A program made the translations under genes and the position numbers. DNA of 64,000 bases, taken from assembly GCA_013284265.1 (NCBI GenBank), contig JABTBR010000006.1:1-64000 (forward strand), read 5' to 3'. The notes under the pieces are model-generated. The model searched no databases. It was not told the DNA's origin and saw only the letters and a program-made list of their open reading frames with translations. Position 1 is the first letter of the stretch, and every line of letters begins with the position of its first letter. Below, in pieces: positions 1 to 9,034 of the stretch. The DNA comes from Oxalobacteraceae bacterium. GTDB taxonomy: Bacteria > Pseudomonadota > Gammaproteobacteria > Burkholderiales > Burkholderiaceae_D.

Positions 1-38
1 TAAAGCGACTGTTGCGTCTAGAAGTGCTACGGAGATTA

Positions 39-359
39 CTAGTCGACGCTCCTCGCGACAATTCGAAGAATCTTCGCCGCAGTCCAAGCTGAAAGGAAGG
101 AGTAAACGTGAAAGCCTTCCGTTGACTTCTCGTCGGCCGCCTCACAAGCCATGCTGACAAGAACTGTGTCGTTCTCAACAATGCCGGCGCTTATTGATTT
201 CCCCTCAGCACTAAAACACTGATATCCAGCTACGTCATTGAAAACGAGTTTCCGTTCTTGCTCTTGCCAGTCGACGTAGGTTACAACCAGTTGATTCCCA
301 TCGGTGTTGATATTCTTTATTTCTGCATCGTCAAGGCGACATTGTGCAAAATCCAACAT
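39..359 (-). CDS. hypothetical small protein, 106 aa
   Basis: I do not recognise this protein. It is an acidic, soluble-looking protein with no signal peptide or membrane segment. The start fits: the upstream DNA runs straight into a repeat array (412-635) and no longer frame exists. It sits beside a truncated gene and the repeat array, so it may belong to accessory DNA such as an immunity-type or orphan cargo gene, but that is only inference from context. Base use is less GC-rich than in the core genes further on. Confidence 0.5.
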   Translation of the reverse strand: MLDFAQCRLDDAEIKNINTDGNQLVVTYVDWQEQERKLVFNDVAGYQCFSAEGKSISAGIVENDTVLVSMACEAADEKSTEGFHVYSFLSAWTAAKILRIVARSVD

Positions 360-411
360 ATGTTCTCAATTCAGAAAAAATGACCGCTACTGGCCGATCT
401 CTGCCGATCGG

Positions 412-635
412 GGTGGCAGGGTCACGGGTGGCAGGGTCCGGGTGGCAGGGTCAGGTCTGTCATTCGGACACGGCTTCATCCACGGGTGGCAGGGTCACAC
501 GGGTGGCAGGGTCAGGTCTGTCATTCGGACACGGCTTCATCTATCAACCAAGAACGGGGTGGCAGGGTCAGGTGGCAGGGTCAAGGTGGCAGGGTCAGGT
601 CTGTCATTCGGACACGGCTTCATCTATCAACCAAG
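412..635. repeat. array of GGTGGCAGGGTC repeats with three long arms
   Basis: The 12-base word GGTGGCAGGGTC recurs about eight times. At 441-480, 502-552 and 585-635 it continues into the same longer unit, reading GGTCAGGTCTGTCATTC then GGACACGGCTTCATC. The second and third copies also share a further CTATCAACCAAG. The long arm is the reverse complement of the right arm of the short inverted-end elements at 39897-39985 and 48769-48855. The reading frames that cross the array are low-complexity artefacts and are not called. Confidence 0.85.
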
Positions 636-653
636 GGAACGGACCGCCAAAGT

Positions 654-1211
654 TCAGGCCGTGTCCATTTGCCAGATCTGACCCCGGTGCTTTAGTTCAA
701 TACAGGGAATAATAATGCGGCGGCCGGCTTCCAGCTCGACCATCACACAATAAGAGTATGTGCACTGCAGATGCCAGGGATGTTCGGACAATGGAACCAG
801 AGAGCCCCTGTCGTCTAAGTTCAGGCCGGCCTTGACCAGATGAACTGTGGCGTCGTCGACTCGCAGATTAGAAAATTGCTCGAGCTGATACTCGGGCGCT
901 GCCGCCAATTTTCCATCGCGCCAGATTTCTCCTATGCGAAGCACCTGCAACGTTCCAACCGAAACTGAAACCTTGCGGTGGAATCGGGAAGGTGCAGTTG
1001 CGTCGGGCGATAGCAATAGCGATGGATCGTCGTCGAAATTGGGATCGACTACCCGCGACAACTGTATGAGCAGTGACGGCTGGGTACGTCGAATAGCTCG
1101 GTTCGGAAAGGCAAATGCGCCAAACCAATCAATTCGCCATGATTTCCCGTCCTGATGAAATGCAGAGATAGATGGCAAGTCATTGCTTACAAACGGTGTT
1201 TTCCGATCCAA
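654..1211 (-). pseudogene. hypothetical protein, 3' end replaced by a repeat arm
   Basis: A 185-aa frame with ordinary codon use and no recognised domain, signal peptide or membrane helix. Its last residues, after the run RRIIIPCIEL, are encoded by a diverged copy of the dispersed repeat arm (reverse strand GGGGTCAGATCTGG then CAAATGGACACGG), which also supplies the stop codon. The protein therefore looks truncated at its C-terminus by repeat-linked rearrangement. A conserved IPC-type motif just before the break suggests that the family is longer. The remaining product could still be made; function unknown. Confidence 0.5.
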
Positions 1212-1589
1212 GCCAGGCCGCCACCTTTAAATTGTCTCAACAACTTCTGTACTGTCGCACTATCTGCTGGCTTGTTGCATTATCTTCTAACCGTTCGCAG
1301 CGTGACCGCCTACTGCTACGTGCTAGGACCCAACGTGCCGCTGAACCGACGATCGCTCAAATTTTTTGATACACATCAAAAATCGAGAATATTCAGCCAG
1401 CAATTGACAAAAAGTCCTAGGAAATCGATCTTTTGTACAAGGACGATCCATTCTGGTGAGGGCATTGTGGTGCTTGACCGATCTCATAACGGGCCAACAA
1501 AAAACAGATTCGTCAATAGGAGACGGTCTGATGCGGAGCGCTACTTCGCATCACCTGCACGTTTAAATCACCCTCATAAAGAGCTCAAA
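1212..1589. other. intergenic region upstream of the TolB-like gene
   Basis: About 380 bases with no convincing gene. The frame of the TolB-like gene stays open across it, but the codons do not look coding and the signal peptide begins only at 1590. It contains the inverted repeat at 1363-1382. No clear sigma-70 promoter was picked out. Confidence 0.5.
1363..1382. promoter_or_regulatory. perfect inverted repeat, possible operator
   Basis: TTTTTGAT-ACAC-ATCAAAAA, two perfect 8-base arms around a 4-base centre, about 210 bases upstream of the start of the TolB-like gene. It could be an operator, or a weak bidirectional terminator because the arms are T/A runs. Nothing else in the sequence decides between these. 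Confidence 0.35.
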
Positions 1590-3461
1590 ATGCGCAATAA
1601 AAAACTAATTATCGGCCTCGGTTATTCGATCAGCTTGCTAGCCGCTGTACCGGCGTTAGCCAAGGAGGTATTGCTGTTAAACCGCATCGGTCCGACGAAG
1701 TCTGAACTTTACGTATCCAATGCCGATGGTAGCGGCGAACACAAACTGCTCAACACACCGGGCTACGAATACAACGCACGATTTTCCAATGACGCCCAGT
1801 GGATCGTCTTCACGTCGGAGCGGGAGGGCCGGGGGCAGTCGGACATCTATCGCGTCAAGGCAGACGGTACCGCGCTCGAGCGCCTGACGGACGATCCGGC
1901 GATTGACGACCAGGCCTCATTGTCGCCGGATAATCGTTATGTCGCCTTCATGTCAGATCGCGGTACACACCGCGCCAATATCTGGCTGCTCGAACTCAGT
2001 ACCCGCAAACTCACCAACTTGACCGGCGCGACGCCGATCCAAGGTGATCCGGCCAAGCCTAACGGCTTCTATCGTCCCACCTGGTCGCCCAATGGAAAGT
2101 GGCTTGCCTTCACCTCTGACCGCAACACGGAGTGGAAGTCCCATGACAAGGGCGCTGCATGGGAGCATCTGCAAGAACTATCCGTGTATATCGTGCGTCC
2201 CGACGGCACCGGGCTCAAACGCCTGTCGCCGGAAGGTGTGATGACAGGTTCGCCCAAGTGGTCGGACGACAGCAAACAACTGATCGCCTACCAAGGCGAC
2301 GTGGAAGTGAGCTGGCTGTCGCGCGTGGACCAGCTGTCGATGAAGGCGACCTCGCAGATCGTGGCGATCGATGTGGCAACCGGCAAGTCGAAGGAACTGA
2401 CCTCCGGTCCGGGTGTGAAGCTCAATCCGCAATTTCTGCCGGGAGGGCGTTTCGGCTACACTACCAAGTCCGCCCAGATCACGGGCATCATGTACTCGGA
2501 CGGCCCCAAGCCATTCCCCTCGAACCTGCGCGAACCATCTTGGAACAAGGGTGGCCACCAGGTCGTCTACGAGCGCATCGACAACCTTCCGCTGGCGCAG
2601 AACACCCCGCTGTACAGCTGGAATCCCCAGTATGAGTACCGTTACACCGACGTCTTCGCGACCTTCGCCAAGGACGGCACCCTGGCCCTGTCCGCCAAGG
2701 ATGTCGACACCTCGCTGGTGACGATGAACGGGGATGGCAGCAACAGGAAGCTGGTGTTCCAGTCGAGCACCAAGTGCGCCGCCGGCAAGAATCCTGGGGG
2801 ACAATGTGGCGACATGATCGGCGTGGCGCTGACGCCTTCATGGATGCCGGACAGCAAGTCGTTAGTCTTCAGCTTCGGTGGATATTGGCGCACGCGCGAT
2901 CAGAACGTCGCCAACGTCAAGCTGATCAATCGTGACGGCAGCGGCGTCCAGGATTTGACATCGACCACGTCGAACACCGGATTCGCCAGTGTTTCGCCCG
3001 ATGGCAAGCAGATTGTGTACCGTTCCTGGGCCAAGGGCGACGAGGGCCTGCGCATCATGGATATTGAAACCCGCAAGGTTCGGGTGCTGACGACCGACTG
3101 GGACAACGTGCCCGGCTGGTCACCTGCGGACGACCTGATTGTTTTCACGCGCAAGCAGAAGGACGGCAACTTCGACATCTTCACAATCAAGTCGGACGGC
3201 ACCGGATTGAGGCGGCTGACGACCTTCCCTGGGTCCGATGCGCACGCCGTGTTCAGCTGGGACGGCAAGAAGATCCTGTGGACCGGCAGCGAATATGGCT
3301 TCAAGGATGAAGCGGCGCTCTATGACAATTCCTTCCAGCCGTACGGGCAGGTGTGGTCGATGAATCCAGATGGTTCGGACAAGGTCATGCTGACCAACAG
3401 CCGCTGGGAAGATTCGATGGCGGTCTTCGCTCCGCCGGCGGCCATGACGATGGCGAAATAA
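1590..3461 (+). CDS. secreted TolB-like beta-propeller protein
   Basis: A 623-aa protein. The start at 1590 is chosen because it opens a clear signal peptide (MRNKKL, hydrophobic core, cleavage after ALA) and has AAAGAG upstream, although the frame is open further 5'. The mature part is made of repeated PD40/WD40-like blades of the form 'YVSNADGSGEHKLL', 'SPDNRYVAFMSDR', 'SPNGKWLAFTSDR' and 'SPDGKQIVYRSW', as in the propeller half of TolB. It lacks the N-terminal TolB domain and is not beside tol-pal genes, so it is a stand-alone propeller. It is probably periplasmic or outer-membrane attached and binds a protein or polysaccharide partner; no catalytic domain is visible. Confidence 0.8.
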   Translation: MRNKKLIIGLGYSISLLAAVPALAKEVLLLNRIGPTKSELYVSNADGSGEHKLLNTPGYEYNARFSNDAQWIVFTSEREGRGQSDIYRVKADGTALERLTDDPAIDDQASLSPDNRYVAFMSDRGTHRANIWLLELSTRKLTNLTGATPIQGDPAKPNGFYRPTWSPNGKWLAFTSDRNTEWKSHDKGAAWEHLQELSVYIVRPDGTGLKRLSPEGVMTGSPKWSDDSKQLIAYQGDVEVSWLSRVDQLSMKATSQIVAIDVATGKSKELTSGPGVKLNPQFLPGGRFGYTTKSAQITGIMYSDGPKPFPSNLREPSWNKGGHQVVYERIDNLPLAQNTPLYSWNPQYEYRYTDVFATFAKDGTLALSAKDVDTSLVTMNGDGSNRKLVFQSSTKCAAGKNPGGQCGDMIGVALTPSWMPDSKSLVFSFGGYWRTRDQNVANVKLINRDGSGVQDLTSTTSNTGFASVSPDGKQIVYRSWAKGDEGLRIMDIETRKVRVLTTDWDNVPGWSPADDLIVFTRKQKDGNFDIFTIKSDGTGLRRLTTFPGSDAHAVFSWDGKKILWTGSEYGFKDEAALYDNSFQPYGQVWSMNPDGSDKVMLTNSRWEDSMAVFAPPAAMTMAK

Positions 3462-3489
3462 GTTTGGCGGGTGTCGGACAGGTTTGAAG

Positions 3490-3890
3490 GATCAAGATGT
3501 CGTGCCGTTGCAGGAAGGCTGCCAGTCGCCGCCTGGCTTGCGTCTGCAGTTGCTTGAGGTCCTCGCGCGCCCGCTTTGGGTCGCGTTACGCCTCTTGCGC
3601 ATCGTCGGGCACCCACCCGGACCTGAGCTCCCCGGCCCGGGCCAGCGTGACGCTGCCATGCCTGTCGGTCTTGACGCGATCGCCCACCTTCTTGGGGATC
3701 AGCGAGGGGGGCGATAACCTGGCAATCCCAACCCATGTCGGTCAACTGCCGGTGCAGACCGTAGCCGCAGGGGGCAGCCTCGTAACGTAACAACACGACA
3801 GGCTGGCCTCGCCTTTGCGCAACTGCCTGATCAGTTTCACGAGCGCCTCGCCATTGTTGGCGATCTCAGTAGTGCGCCGCTATTAATCAG
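3490..3890 (-). pseudogene. IS110-family transposase remnant (N-terminal part)
   Basis: Read on the minus strand, the N-terminal RuvC-like region of an IS110 transposase is visible in pieces: TEIANNGEALVKLIRQLRKG, then [19 protein letters not shown] and [10 protein letters not shown] frame change follows, then [29 protein letters not shown], a stop, and RDPKRAREDLKQLQTQARRR. At least two frame changes and one stop break it, and the C-terminal half is missing. It is a decayed insertion-sequence fragment directly downstream of the TolB-like gene. Confidence 0.8.
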
Positions 3891-4232
3891 CTTTTCCGGC
3901 AGCGCGGGGGGCAATGCCTACAGACTCACACGAGCTCAACCTTACCAATGGCGGCGCGTTACACCGCGCACGGCAGAGGCGCCGTCCAATCGGCATTTGC
4001 ACAGAACCAAAGTAGCGCAGCAGGTAGATGAGTCGATTGTCAAACAGGATGAAAAATAGGATTGCGGCGGACGTTTGGTGCTGATCTGGCCGACAATGGC
4101 AGGCTGGATGGTATTGCGCAATCCTGGACAATAACAGACAAGGAGGGCCATGAACGATAAGGTCGATAAGCCAAACGGCGATAGAATGATCATTGATACA
4201 TAGAGAGTGCCGGCGCGCGTTGGCGTCTATCC
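3891..4232. other. intergenic DNA, no feature seen
   Basis: Short frames here have no recognisable content. The stretch separates the IS110 remnant from the left end of the IS4-family element. Confidence 0.5.
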
Positions 4233-4251
4233 CATGCCCTTATACATAAGT
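4233..4251 (+). repeat. left inverted repeat of the IS4-family element
   Basis: CATGCCCTTATACATAAGT, a perfect inverted match to 10382-10400. It is similar to the Tn5 outside-end family, which shares the CTTATACA core and AAGT inner end. Confidence 0.85.
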
Positions 4252-4926
4252 CCGTAGCACCCAAGAAAGTCGTTTACATTCAATGAGTTGCCAGAGGGGC
4301 TTGTAAACTTTGCCGAGATCGCGTTTACTCTTGCCTTTTGGTTGCGACACGAAGTCGCTTATAGAAGTTGTTTCCCCGTTGACCGGAGGGAACCACCGGT
4401 GTCACCCGGTGAACCTAGGAGCCTGAATAAAGAGCGGCTCTGATAACGTAACGAAGCACCGCAAGGGGCGGGGTACAAATCGCGAGAGGCGCACCCTTCT
4501 GGCAGCCATACGCCGGTGAAGTGCCAGGTAGTCGGTATGGTGAACATATGTGAATTTGCGGTAAAGGCCGTGACGAGAAACAAGCGGAAGTGGCTATTGC
4601 GCTTGAACCAAAATGGTAATGGAGGTGGGAGCGACGTCTCCAAAATACGTCCTCGTGACCCACACGCCTCCCGGTCGACAGCAGGCGCCTAACCCGACGT
4701 ACTTTTGCAAGCGGAACGTGGAAACCCCGTATCGCTCCCTCCGGGGACAGCTGTCTGTAAAGGCAGTCCATGGCGGTGCGGGCATAGGAACGAGGAAAAA
4801 GCGAACGCCGCCCTGTAATCGGACGGATAGAGGTTGCGACATCACCTCACGCGAAAGTGGGCAGACTTCCTCATGGTCTCTCCTCACGAGAGAATTTGTA
4901 GAACCATCATCATGGAAGGGAAGCAA

Positions 4927-6001
4927 ATGAGTGCTGCATCAATGGCGCGTGCACCTTCCGCCGTGACATGGGACGGCATCAATTGGGCCAAGGTCCAACG
5001 TCAGGTAAGACGGCTGCAGACGCGTATCGTGAAGGCTACACAAGTTGGCAGACACAACAAGGCAAAAGCCCTGCAATGGCTGCTGACCCATTCGTTTAGC
5101 GGCAAGGCATCAGCCGTCAAACGAGTGACTGAAAACAAGGGCAAGAACACTCCCGGTGTGGACAATGTAACGTGGAAATCACCGAGGGCGAAGACCAACG
5201 CGATTGCGTCGTTGATGAGGCGGGGCTACTCGCCTCTTCCGCTTCGGAGAGTATTGATTCCGAAGAAAAATGGCAAGACGAGGCCGCTCGGCATACCCGT
5301 GATGAAGTGCCGCGCCATGCATGCCCTGTACCTGCTGGCGTTGGAGCCGATAGCGGAAACCACCGCCGACCTGAACTCTTATGGTTTCAGGCCGGAGCGC
5401 TCAACCGCCGATGCTGGGGGGCAGTGTTTCGTCTCCCTCGCGAAACGGGCAAACGCAGAGTGGGTGCTGGAGGCCGATATCCAAGGCTGTTTCGACAAAA
5501 TCAGCCATGACTGGATGATCGCCAACGTTCCAACAGACAAGGCGGTTCTGGAGAAGTGGCTCAAGGCGGGATACGTTTATCAAAACGAACTCTTCCCCAC
5601 AAAAGCCGGTACCCCGCAAGGGGGTATCATCAGCCCGGTTCTGGCAAACATGACGCTCGATGGCCTTGAAGCGAGACTCGCGGAGAAATTCCCCCGAGCC
5701 AAGACGACTGGCCTGAAAATGAACATGGTGCGTTACGCGGACGACTTCATCATCACTGGCAGAACCAAAGAATGGCTGGAAAATGAGCTCAAGCCCGTAG
5801 TCGTTGAATTCCTAGCAGAACGTGGGCTAGTTCTCTCACTGGAAAAGACTAAAGTAACGCACATCAAGGATGGGTTTGATTTCCTCGGATGGAACATTCG
5901 CAAGTACAACGGCAAGCTGTTGATGAAGCCGTCGAAAGCGAACGTCAAAGCCCATCTTGACAAAATTCGAGACATCATCAAGGGCCACAAGGCAGTTAAA
6001 C
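4927..6001 (+). pseudogene. ltrA: group II intron reverse transcriptase/maturase, 5' part
   Basis: The N-terminal 358 residues of a group II intron protein: RT palm and fingers with the block LIPKKNGKTRPLGIP, the FRPERS motif, AGTPQGGIISP, and the catalytic YADD in VRYADDFIITG. The ATG at 4927 is chosen for the GAAGGGA just upstream; an ATG at 4912 is also possible. The gene is cut by the IS66-family element after codon 358. Joining 1-6001 to 8332 restores the frame exactly (HKAV to KQAELIRML), giving an intact 545-aa protein, so the interruption is only the insertion. The frame as it stands runs 35 bases into the insertion to a stop at 6036. Confidence 0.9.
5994..6001 (+). repeat. target-site duplication of IS66 (left copy)
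   Basis: AGTTAAAC, identical to 8324-8331. Eight bases is the usual target duplication of the IS66 family. Confidence 0.92.
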
Positions 6002-6082
6002 GTAAGCGGCCAGCCGAGCCACCTATGAAATCGTGATCGGCCTCGTCACACTGGCACTTTCGATGATTCGGGAGGGCGGATA

Positions 6083-6376
6083 GTGGTGAATTCGGAGCGG
6101 GAAAAAATTTGGCGAGAACGCGTAGTGCAATGGCGGGAGAGCGGATTGTCGCAGCGTGCGTTTGCGATCAAACATGGCTTCCCCATACGCCAAGTTGGGT
6201 ACTGGGTTCGGCGGCTGAGAGGTGCACCAACAGCACCAGCGCTATTGCCGGTGCGGGTTGTGCCAGCGACTGCGGCAGTTGCCCCGCTCAGCCTGCGTTG
6301 CGAGCAAGGGTGGACGTTAACGTTACCCGGTGATGTACCGGCCAGCTGGCTGGCCGAATTGATGCGAGCCCTGTGA
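6083..6376 (+). CDS. tnpA: IS66 accessory protein TnpA
   Basis: A 97-aa protein of the IS66 Orf1 family. The N-terminal half is a helix-turn-helix of the Tc3/Sin type (WRESGLSQRAFAIKHGF), expected to bind the element's ends. The start is GTG at 6083 or 6086 after GGGAGGG. It overlaps tnpB by 4 bases, suggesting translational coupling. It is needed with TnpB for transposition of IS66 elements. Confidence 0.85.
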   Translation: MVNSEREKIWRERVVQWRESGLSQRAFAIKHGFPIRQVGYWVRRLRGAPTAPALLPVRVVPATAAVAPLSLRCEQGWTLTLPGDVPASWLAELMRAL

Positions 6377-6717
6377 TGGAGCTGTCCGCCGAGGCGATCT
6401 GGCTGGCGACGGCAGCAGTCGACATGCGCACCGGAATCGATGGCTTGTCGCTGCACGTGCAACAAGCGCTCGGACGCCCGCCGTGCGATGGCACGGCCTA
6501 CGTGTTCGCCAACCGCCGCCGCACGCGCCTCAAGATGGTGTGCTGGGACGGCACCGGCGTGTGGATGTGCTTGCGCCGGCTGCACTAAGGCCAGTTCGTC
6601 TGGCCGCAGGCGGGCGAAGCTTGCTGGCACATCAGCGCCGAACAGTGGCGTTGGCTGGTGGCCGGCGTCGATTGGCAGCGCCTATCGGCACCAGCGCCGG
6701 CCCAGTGGCGGTTGTGA
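6373..6717 (+). pseudogene. tnpB: IS66 Orf2 protein TnpB with an in-frame stop
   Basis: The 114-codon frame matches the IS66 Orf2 family (WLATAAVDMRTGIDGLSLHV, VFANRRRTRLKMVCWDGTG, WMCLRRLH), but codon 72 is TAA (6586-6588). The conserved end continues in frame after it as GQFVWPQAGEACWHIS and WRWLVAGVDWQRL. Most relatives have a sense codon here, and one change from CAA would give this stop. The element may therefore need TnpB from another copy, or stop readthrough, to move. Confidence 0.85.
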
Positions 6718-6768
6718 CGTGAACTGCGGTGCTTGTAAACATGGGGTAGGCACTGTAAACTCCACGGC

Positions 6769-8289
6769 ATGAACCCGCTCGACGACCTTGCCCGCACCGA
6801 CATCGACCCAGCGCTGCTGGCGCAGGTGCAGGCGCTGTTCGCGCAGCAGCAGTCTAAGCTGGCCGAGAAAGACTTCAAGATCACCGCGCTGACACACGAA
6901 CTGGCTTACTATCGTCGAATCCGTTTCGGTAAGGCCAGCGAAGCACTCGTTGGCGAACAACGCCTGCTGTTCGAGGAAACGGTCGAGATGGACCTGGCCG
7001 CCATCGAGGAAGAGCTCGAAGTCGAGGCGCCGACCAAGCGGAAGCGCACGCGCGCCGGCCGCCAGCCGTTGCCTTTGGCACTGCCGCGCATTGAGCACCG
7101 ACATGAACCCGCATCGTGCCAGTGCGGTCAATGCGGCGCCGACCTGGTCAAGATCGGTGAGGACGTCAGCGAGCAACTAGACGTGGAGCCAGCGCGCTTC
7201 TTCGTGCATCGCCACATCCGTCCGCAATACGCGTGCCGTCCGTGCGAGACGGTGACGGCAGCGCCTATCCCAGCCGCCATCATTGATGGCGGCATGGCCG
7301 CCGTCGGCTTGCTGGCGTGGATCACGGCCTGCAAATACCTTGACCATTTGCCGCTGTACCGGATCGAGCAGATCGCGGCCCGCCAGGGTGTGCCGCTGGC
7401 CCGCTCGACCCTGGCCGAGTGGGTCGGCCGCATCGGCGTGGCCCTGCAGCCGTTGGCCGACCGGCTTGCCGAGCTGCTGCGGCAACTGGCGTGCCTGCAT
7501 GCCGACGAGACACCGGTACGCCAGCTCGACCCCGGCAGCGGCAAGACTCGGCACGCCTACCTGTGGGCGTACCGTTCTGGCGTACATGATGGCGGCCCGC
7601 CAATCGTCGTGTTCGACTACCAGATTAGCCGGGCCGGCGCCCACGCGCGCGCCTTTCTGCAGGACTGGCGCGGCCATCTGATGGTGGACGACTATGTCGG
7701 CTATAAGGCCCTCTTCACCGATGGCCCCACCGAACTGGCCTGCCTGGCGCATATCCGGCGTAAGTTCTTTGACGTGCACGCCGCCAGCGGCAGCCCCGCC
7801 GCCGAGGAGGCGTTGCGCCACATCGCGGCGCTGTACGCCATCGAGCAGCAAGGCGCCGGACTCGATCCGCCGCAACGGCTGGCGTTGCGCCAGCGATTGA
7901 CCGTACCGGCGCTGTCCGACCTGCACGCCTGGTTGCTGGCGACCCAACGCACCGTCGCCGTCGGCAGCAGCACGGCCAAAGCCATCGACCACGCGCTCAA
8001 GCGCTGGCCCGCGCTTGTGCGCTATGCCGACTCGGGCAGCCTGCCGATCGACAACAACCCGGTCGAAAACGCCATCCGTCCCATTGCCATTGGCAAGAAG
8101 AACTGGCTGTTCACCGGCTCGGAGCGGGCCGGCCGCCGTGCTGCCGCCATCCAGAGCCTCTTCGCCACCGCCAAGCTCAACGGTCTTGATCCGCTGGGTT
8201 GGCTGGCCAGTGTATTGGAACGTCTCCCGACGTGCCCCAACAGCCAGCTCGGTACGCTGCTGCCATTTCCAGACTTTACCCAACGCTGA
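6769..8289 (+). CDS. tnpC: IS66-family transposase TnpC
   Basis: A 506-aa protein of normal length for the IS66 transposase. It has an N-terminal coiled region and zinc-binding CQCGQCG cluster (residues about 118-124), a DDE catalytic core with LHADETPVRQ and VDDYVGYKALF, and the C-terminal IDNNPVENAIRP and KKNWLFTGSERAG motifs. The frame is intact. It follows tnpB by about 50 bases and ends 34 bases before the right end of the element. Confidence 0.93.
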   Translation: MNPLDDLARTDIDPALLAQVQALFAQQQSKLAEKDFKITALTHELAYYRRIRFGKASEALVGEQRLLFEETVEMDLAAIEEELEVEAPTKRKRTRAGRQPLPLALPRIEHRHEPASCQCGQCGADLVKIGEDVSEQLDVEPARFFVHRHIRPQYACRPCETVTAAPIPAAIIDGGMAAVGLLAWITACKYLDHLPLYRIEQIAARQGVPLARSTLAEWVGRIGVALQPLADRLAELLRQLACLHADETPVRQLDPGSGKTRHAYLWAYRSGVHDGGPPIVVFDYQISRAGAHARAFLQDWRGHLMVDDYVGYKALFTDGPTELACLAHIRRKFFDVHAASGSPAAEEALRHIAALYAIEQQGAGLDPPQRLALRQRLTVPALSDLHAWLLATQRTVAVGSSTAKAIDHALKRWPALVRYADSGSLPIDNNPVENAIRPIAIGKKNWLFTGSERAGRRAAAIQSLFATAKLNGLDPLGWLASVLERLPTCPNSQLGTLLPFPDFTQR

Positions 8290-8323
8290 ACAGGCTGTAC
8301 AGGTGGGTGCGCTGGATGCTTAC

Positions 8324-8331
8324 AGTTAAAC
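8324..8331 (+). repeat. target-site duplication of IS66 (right copy)
   Basis: AGTTAAAC, the same 8 bases as 5994-6001. Sequence after it continues the reverse transcriptase gene in frame. Confidence 0.92.
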
Positions 8332-8894
8332 AGGCTGAGCTGATACGGATGCTCAATCCGGTTCTACGTGGATGGGCGAACTATCACAGCCATGTCGTCG
8401 CCAAGGAAACCTTTGCTCGGGTTGATAGCCAAGTCTGGTCAATGCTATGGCGATGGGCGACAAGAAGGCACCCGAATAAAGGCGCCCAATGGATAAAGGA
8501 GAAATACTTCCAAACCCAAGGAACCCGGAACTGGGTATTTGTCGCTAAAGAAGAAAAAGTAGATGGAACTGGGCGCGAGCTCATACTATTGAAGGAAGCG
8601 GATACGCCAATACAGCGGCATGTCAAGATCAAGGCCGGCGCCAACCCGCACGACCCAAGGTGGGAACAGTATTTCGAGGCCCGCTGGGGCAGGAAAATGC
8701 TGAACTCTGCACGAGGCCGTGCGAAGTTATACCGAGTCTGGCTACAGCAAGACGGCATCTGCCTTACCTGTCAAGAACCGATCACAAAGGGCAGCCCTTG
8801 GGATGTTCGTCATACCGTGAAGCGAACTGACGGTGGGTCAGATGCCGCGAGCAACCTCCAGCTTCACCATCTCGATTGCCATAGAAGAAATTAG
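8332..8894 (+). pseudogene. ltrA: group II intron reverse transcriptase/maturase, 3' part (maturase and HNH)
   Basis: The C-terminal part of the intron protein that begins at 4927. It holds the maturase (X) region LIRMLNPVLRGWANYH and ends in an HNH nuclease-like module with CLTC, the DGGSD turn and NLQLHHLDCHRRN. It has no start of its own; the short open stretch before 8324 belongs to IS66. The protein is split, so the intron should not splice or retrohome by its own protein unless one is supplied in trans. Confidence 0.9.
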
Positions 8895-8951
8895 TGTGCC
8901 GGAATAGACAGTGGTGGAACCGGGTGCTGAAAAGTGCCTTTGAAGAGGCTT

Positions 8952-9023
8952 GAGCCGTGTGCGTCGAAAGAAGCACGCACGGTTCTTAGGGGGCTGGACG
9001 CGGGCGACCGCGTCCGGCTACCC
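8952..9023 (+). ncRNA. group II intron domains V and VI
   Basis: Domain V is read at 8952-8986: GAGCCGTG, UGC, a loop with CGAAAG, GCA, the 2-base CG bulge, CACGGTTC. It includes the AGC catalytic triad. Domain VI follows as the stem GCTGGACGCGG, loop GCGA, CCGCGTCCGGC, with an unpaired TA before CCC; that A is the likely branch point. It is the catalytic end of the intron RNA and marks its 3' boundary. Confidence 0.85.
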
Positions 9024-9034
9024 TGCGCGGCGCA

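Larger units (their letters stand above)
6002..8323 (+). mobile_element. IS66-family insertion sequence
   Basis: A 2322-bp element with three genes (tnpA, tnpB, tnpC). The ends are imperfect inverted repeats: GTAAGCGGCCAGCCGAGCC then ACCT on the left, and GTAAGCATCCAGCGCACCC then ACCT reading in from the right, with the GTAAGC tip typical of the family. A perfect 8-bp target duplication shows that the insertion is fairly recent. A relative of its right end is present as a remnant at 44079-44590. Confidence 0.93.
4341..9024 (+). mobile_element. group II intron, itself interrupted by IS66
   Basis: The 5' end is placed near GTTGCGACACGAAGTCGC at 4341, the usual kind of domain I start. About 580 bases of structured leader follow, then the intron-encoded protein (4927-6001 plus 8332-8894) and domains V and VI at 8952-9023. 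The 3' boundary (CTACCC at about 9018-9023) is good to a few bases. The 5' boundary is inferred from the GUGYG-like start and is less certain. The intron lies inside the IS4-family element between its left end and the transposase gene, in the same orientation. Without the 2322-bp IS66 and one target copy it would be about 2.35 kb, normal for an ORF-containing bacterial intron. Confidence 0.8.

Noticed and set aside
412..635. Possible CRISPR array from regular-looking repeats
   Set aside because: Spacing is irregular, there are no unique spacers of constant length, the repeats read as arms of a dispersed element, and no cas genes are present.
1155..1589. N-terminal extension of the TolB-like gene
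   Set aside because: A clear signal peptide begins at 1590; upstream codons are Cys/Arg-rich and unlike coding DNA.
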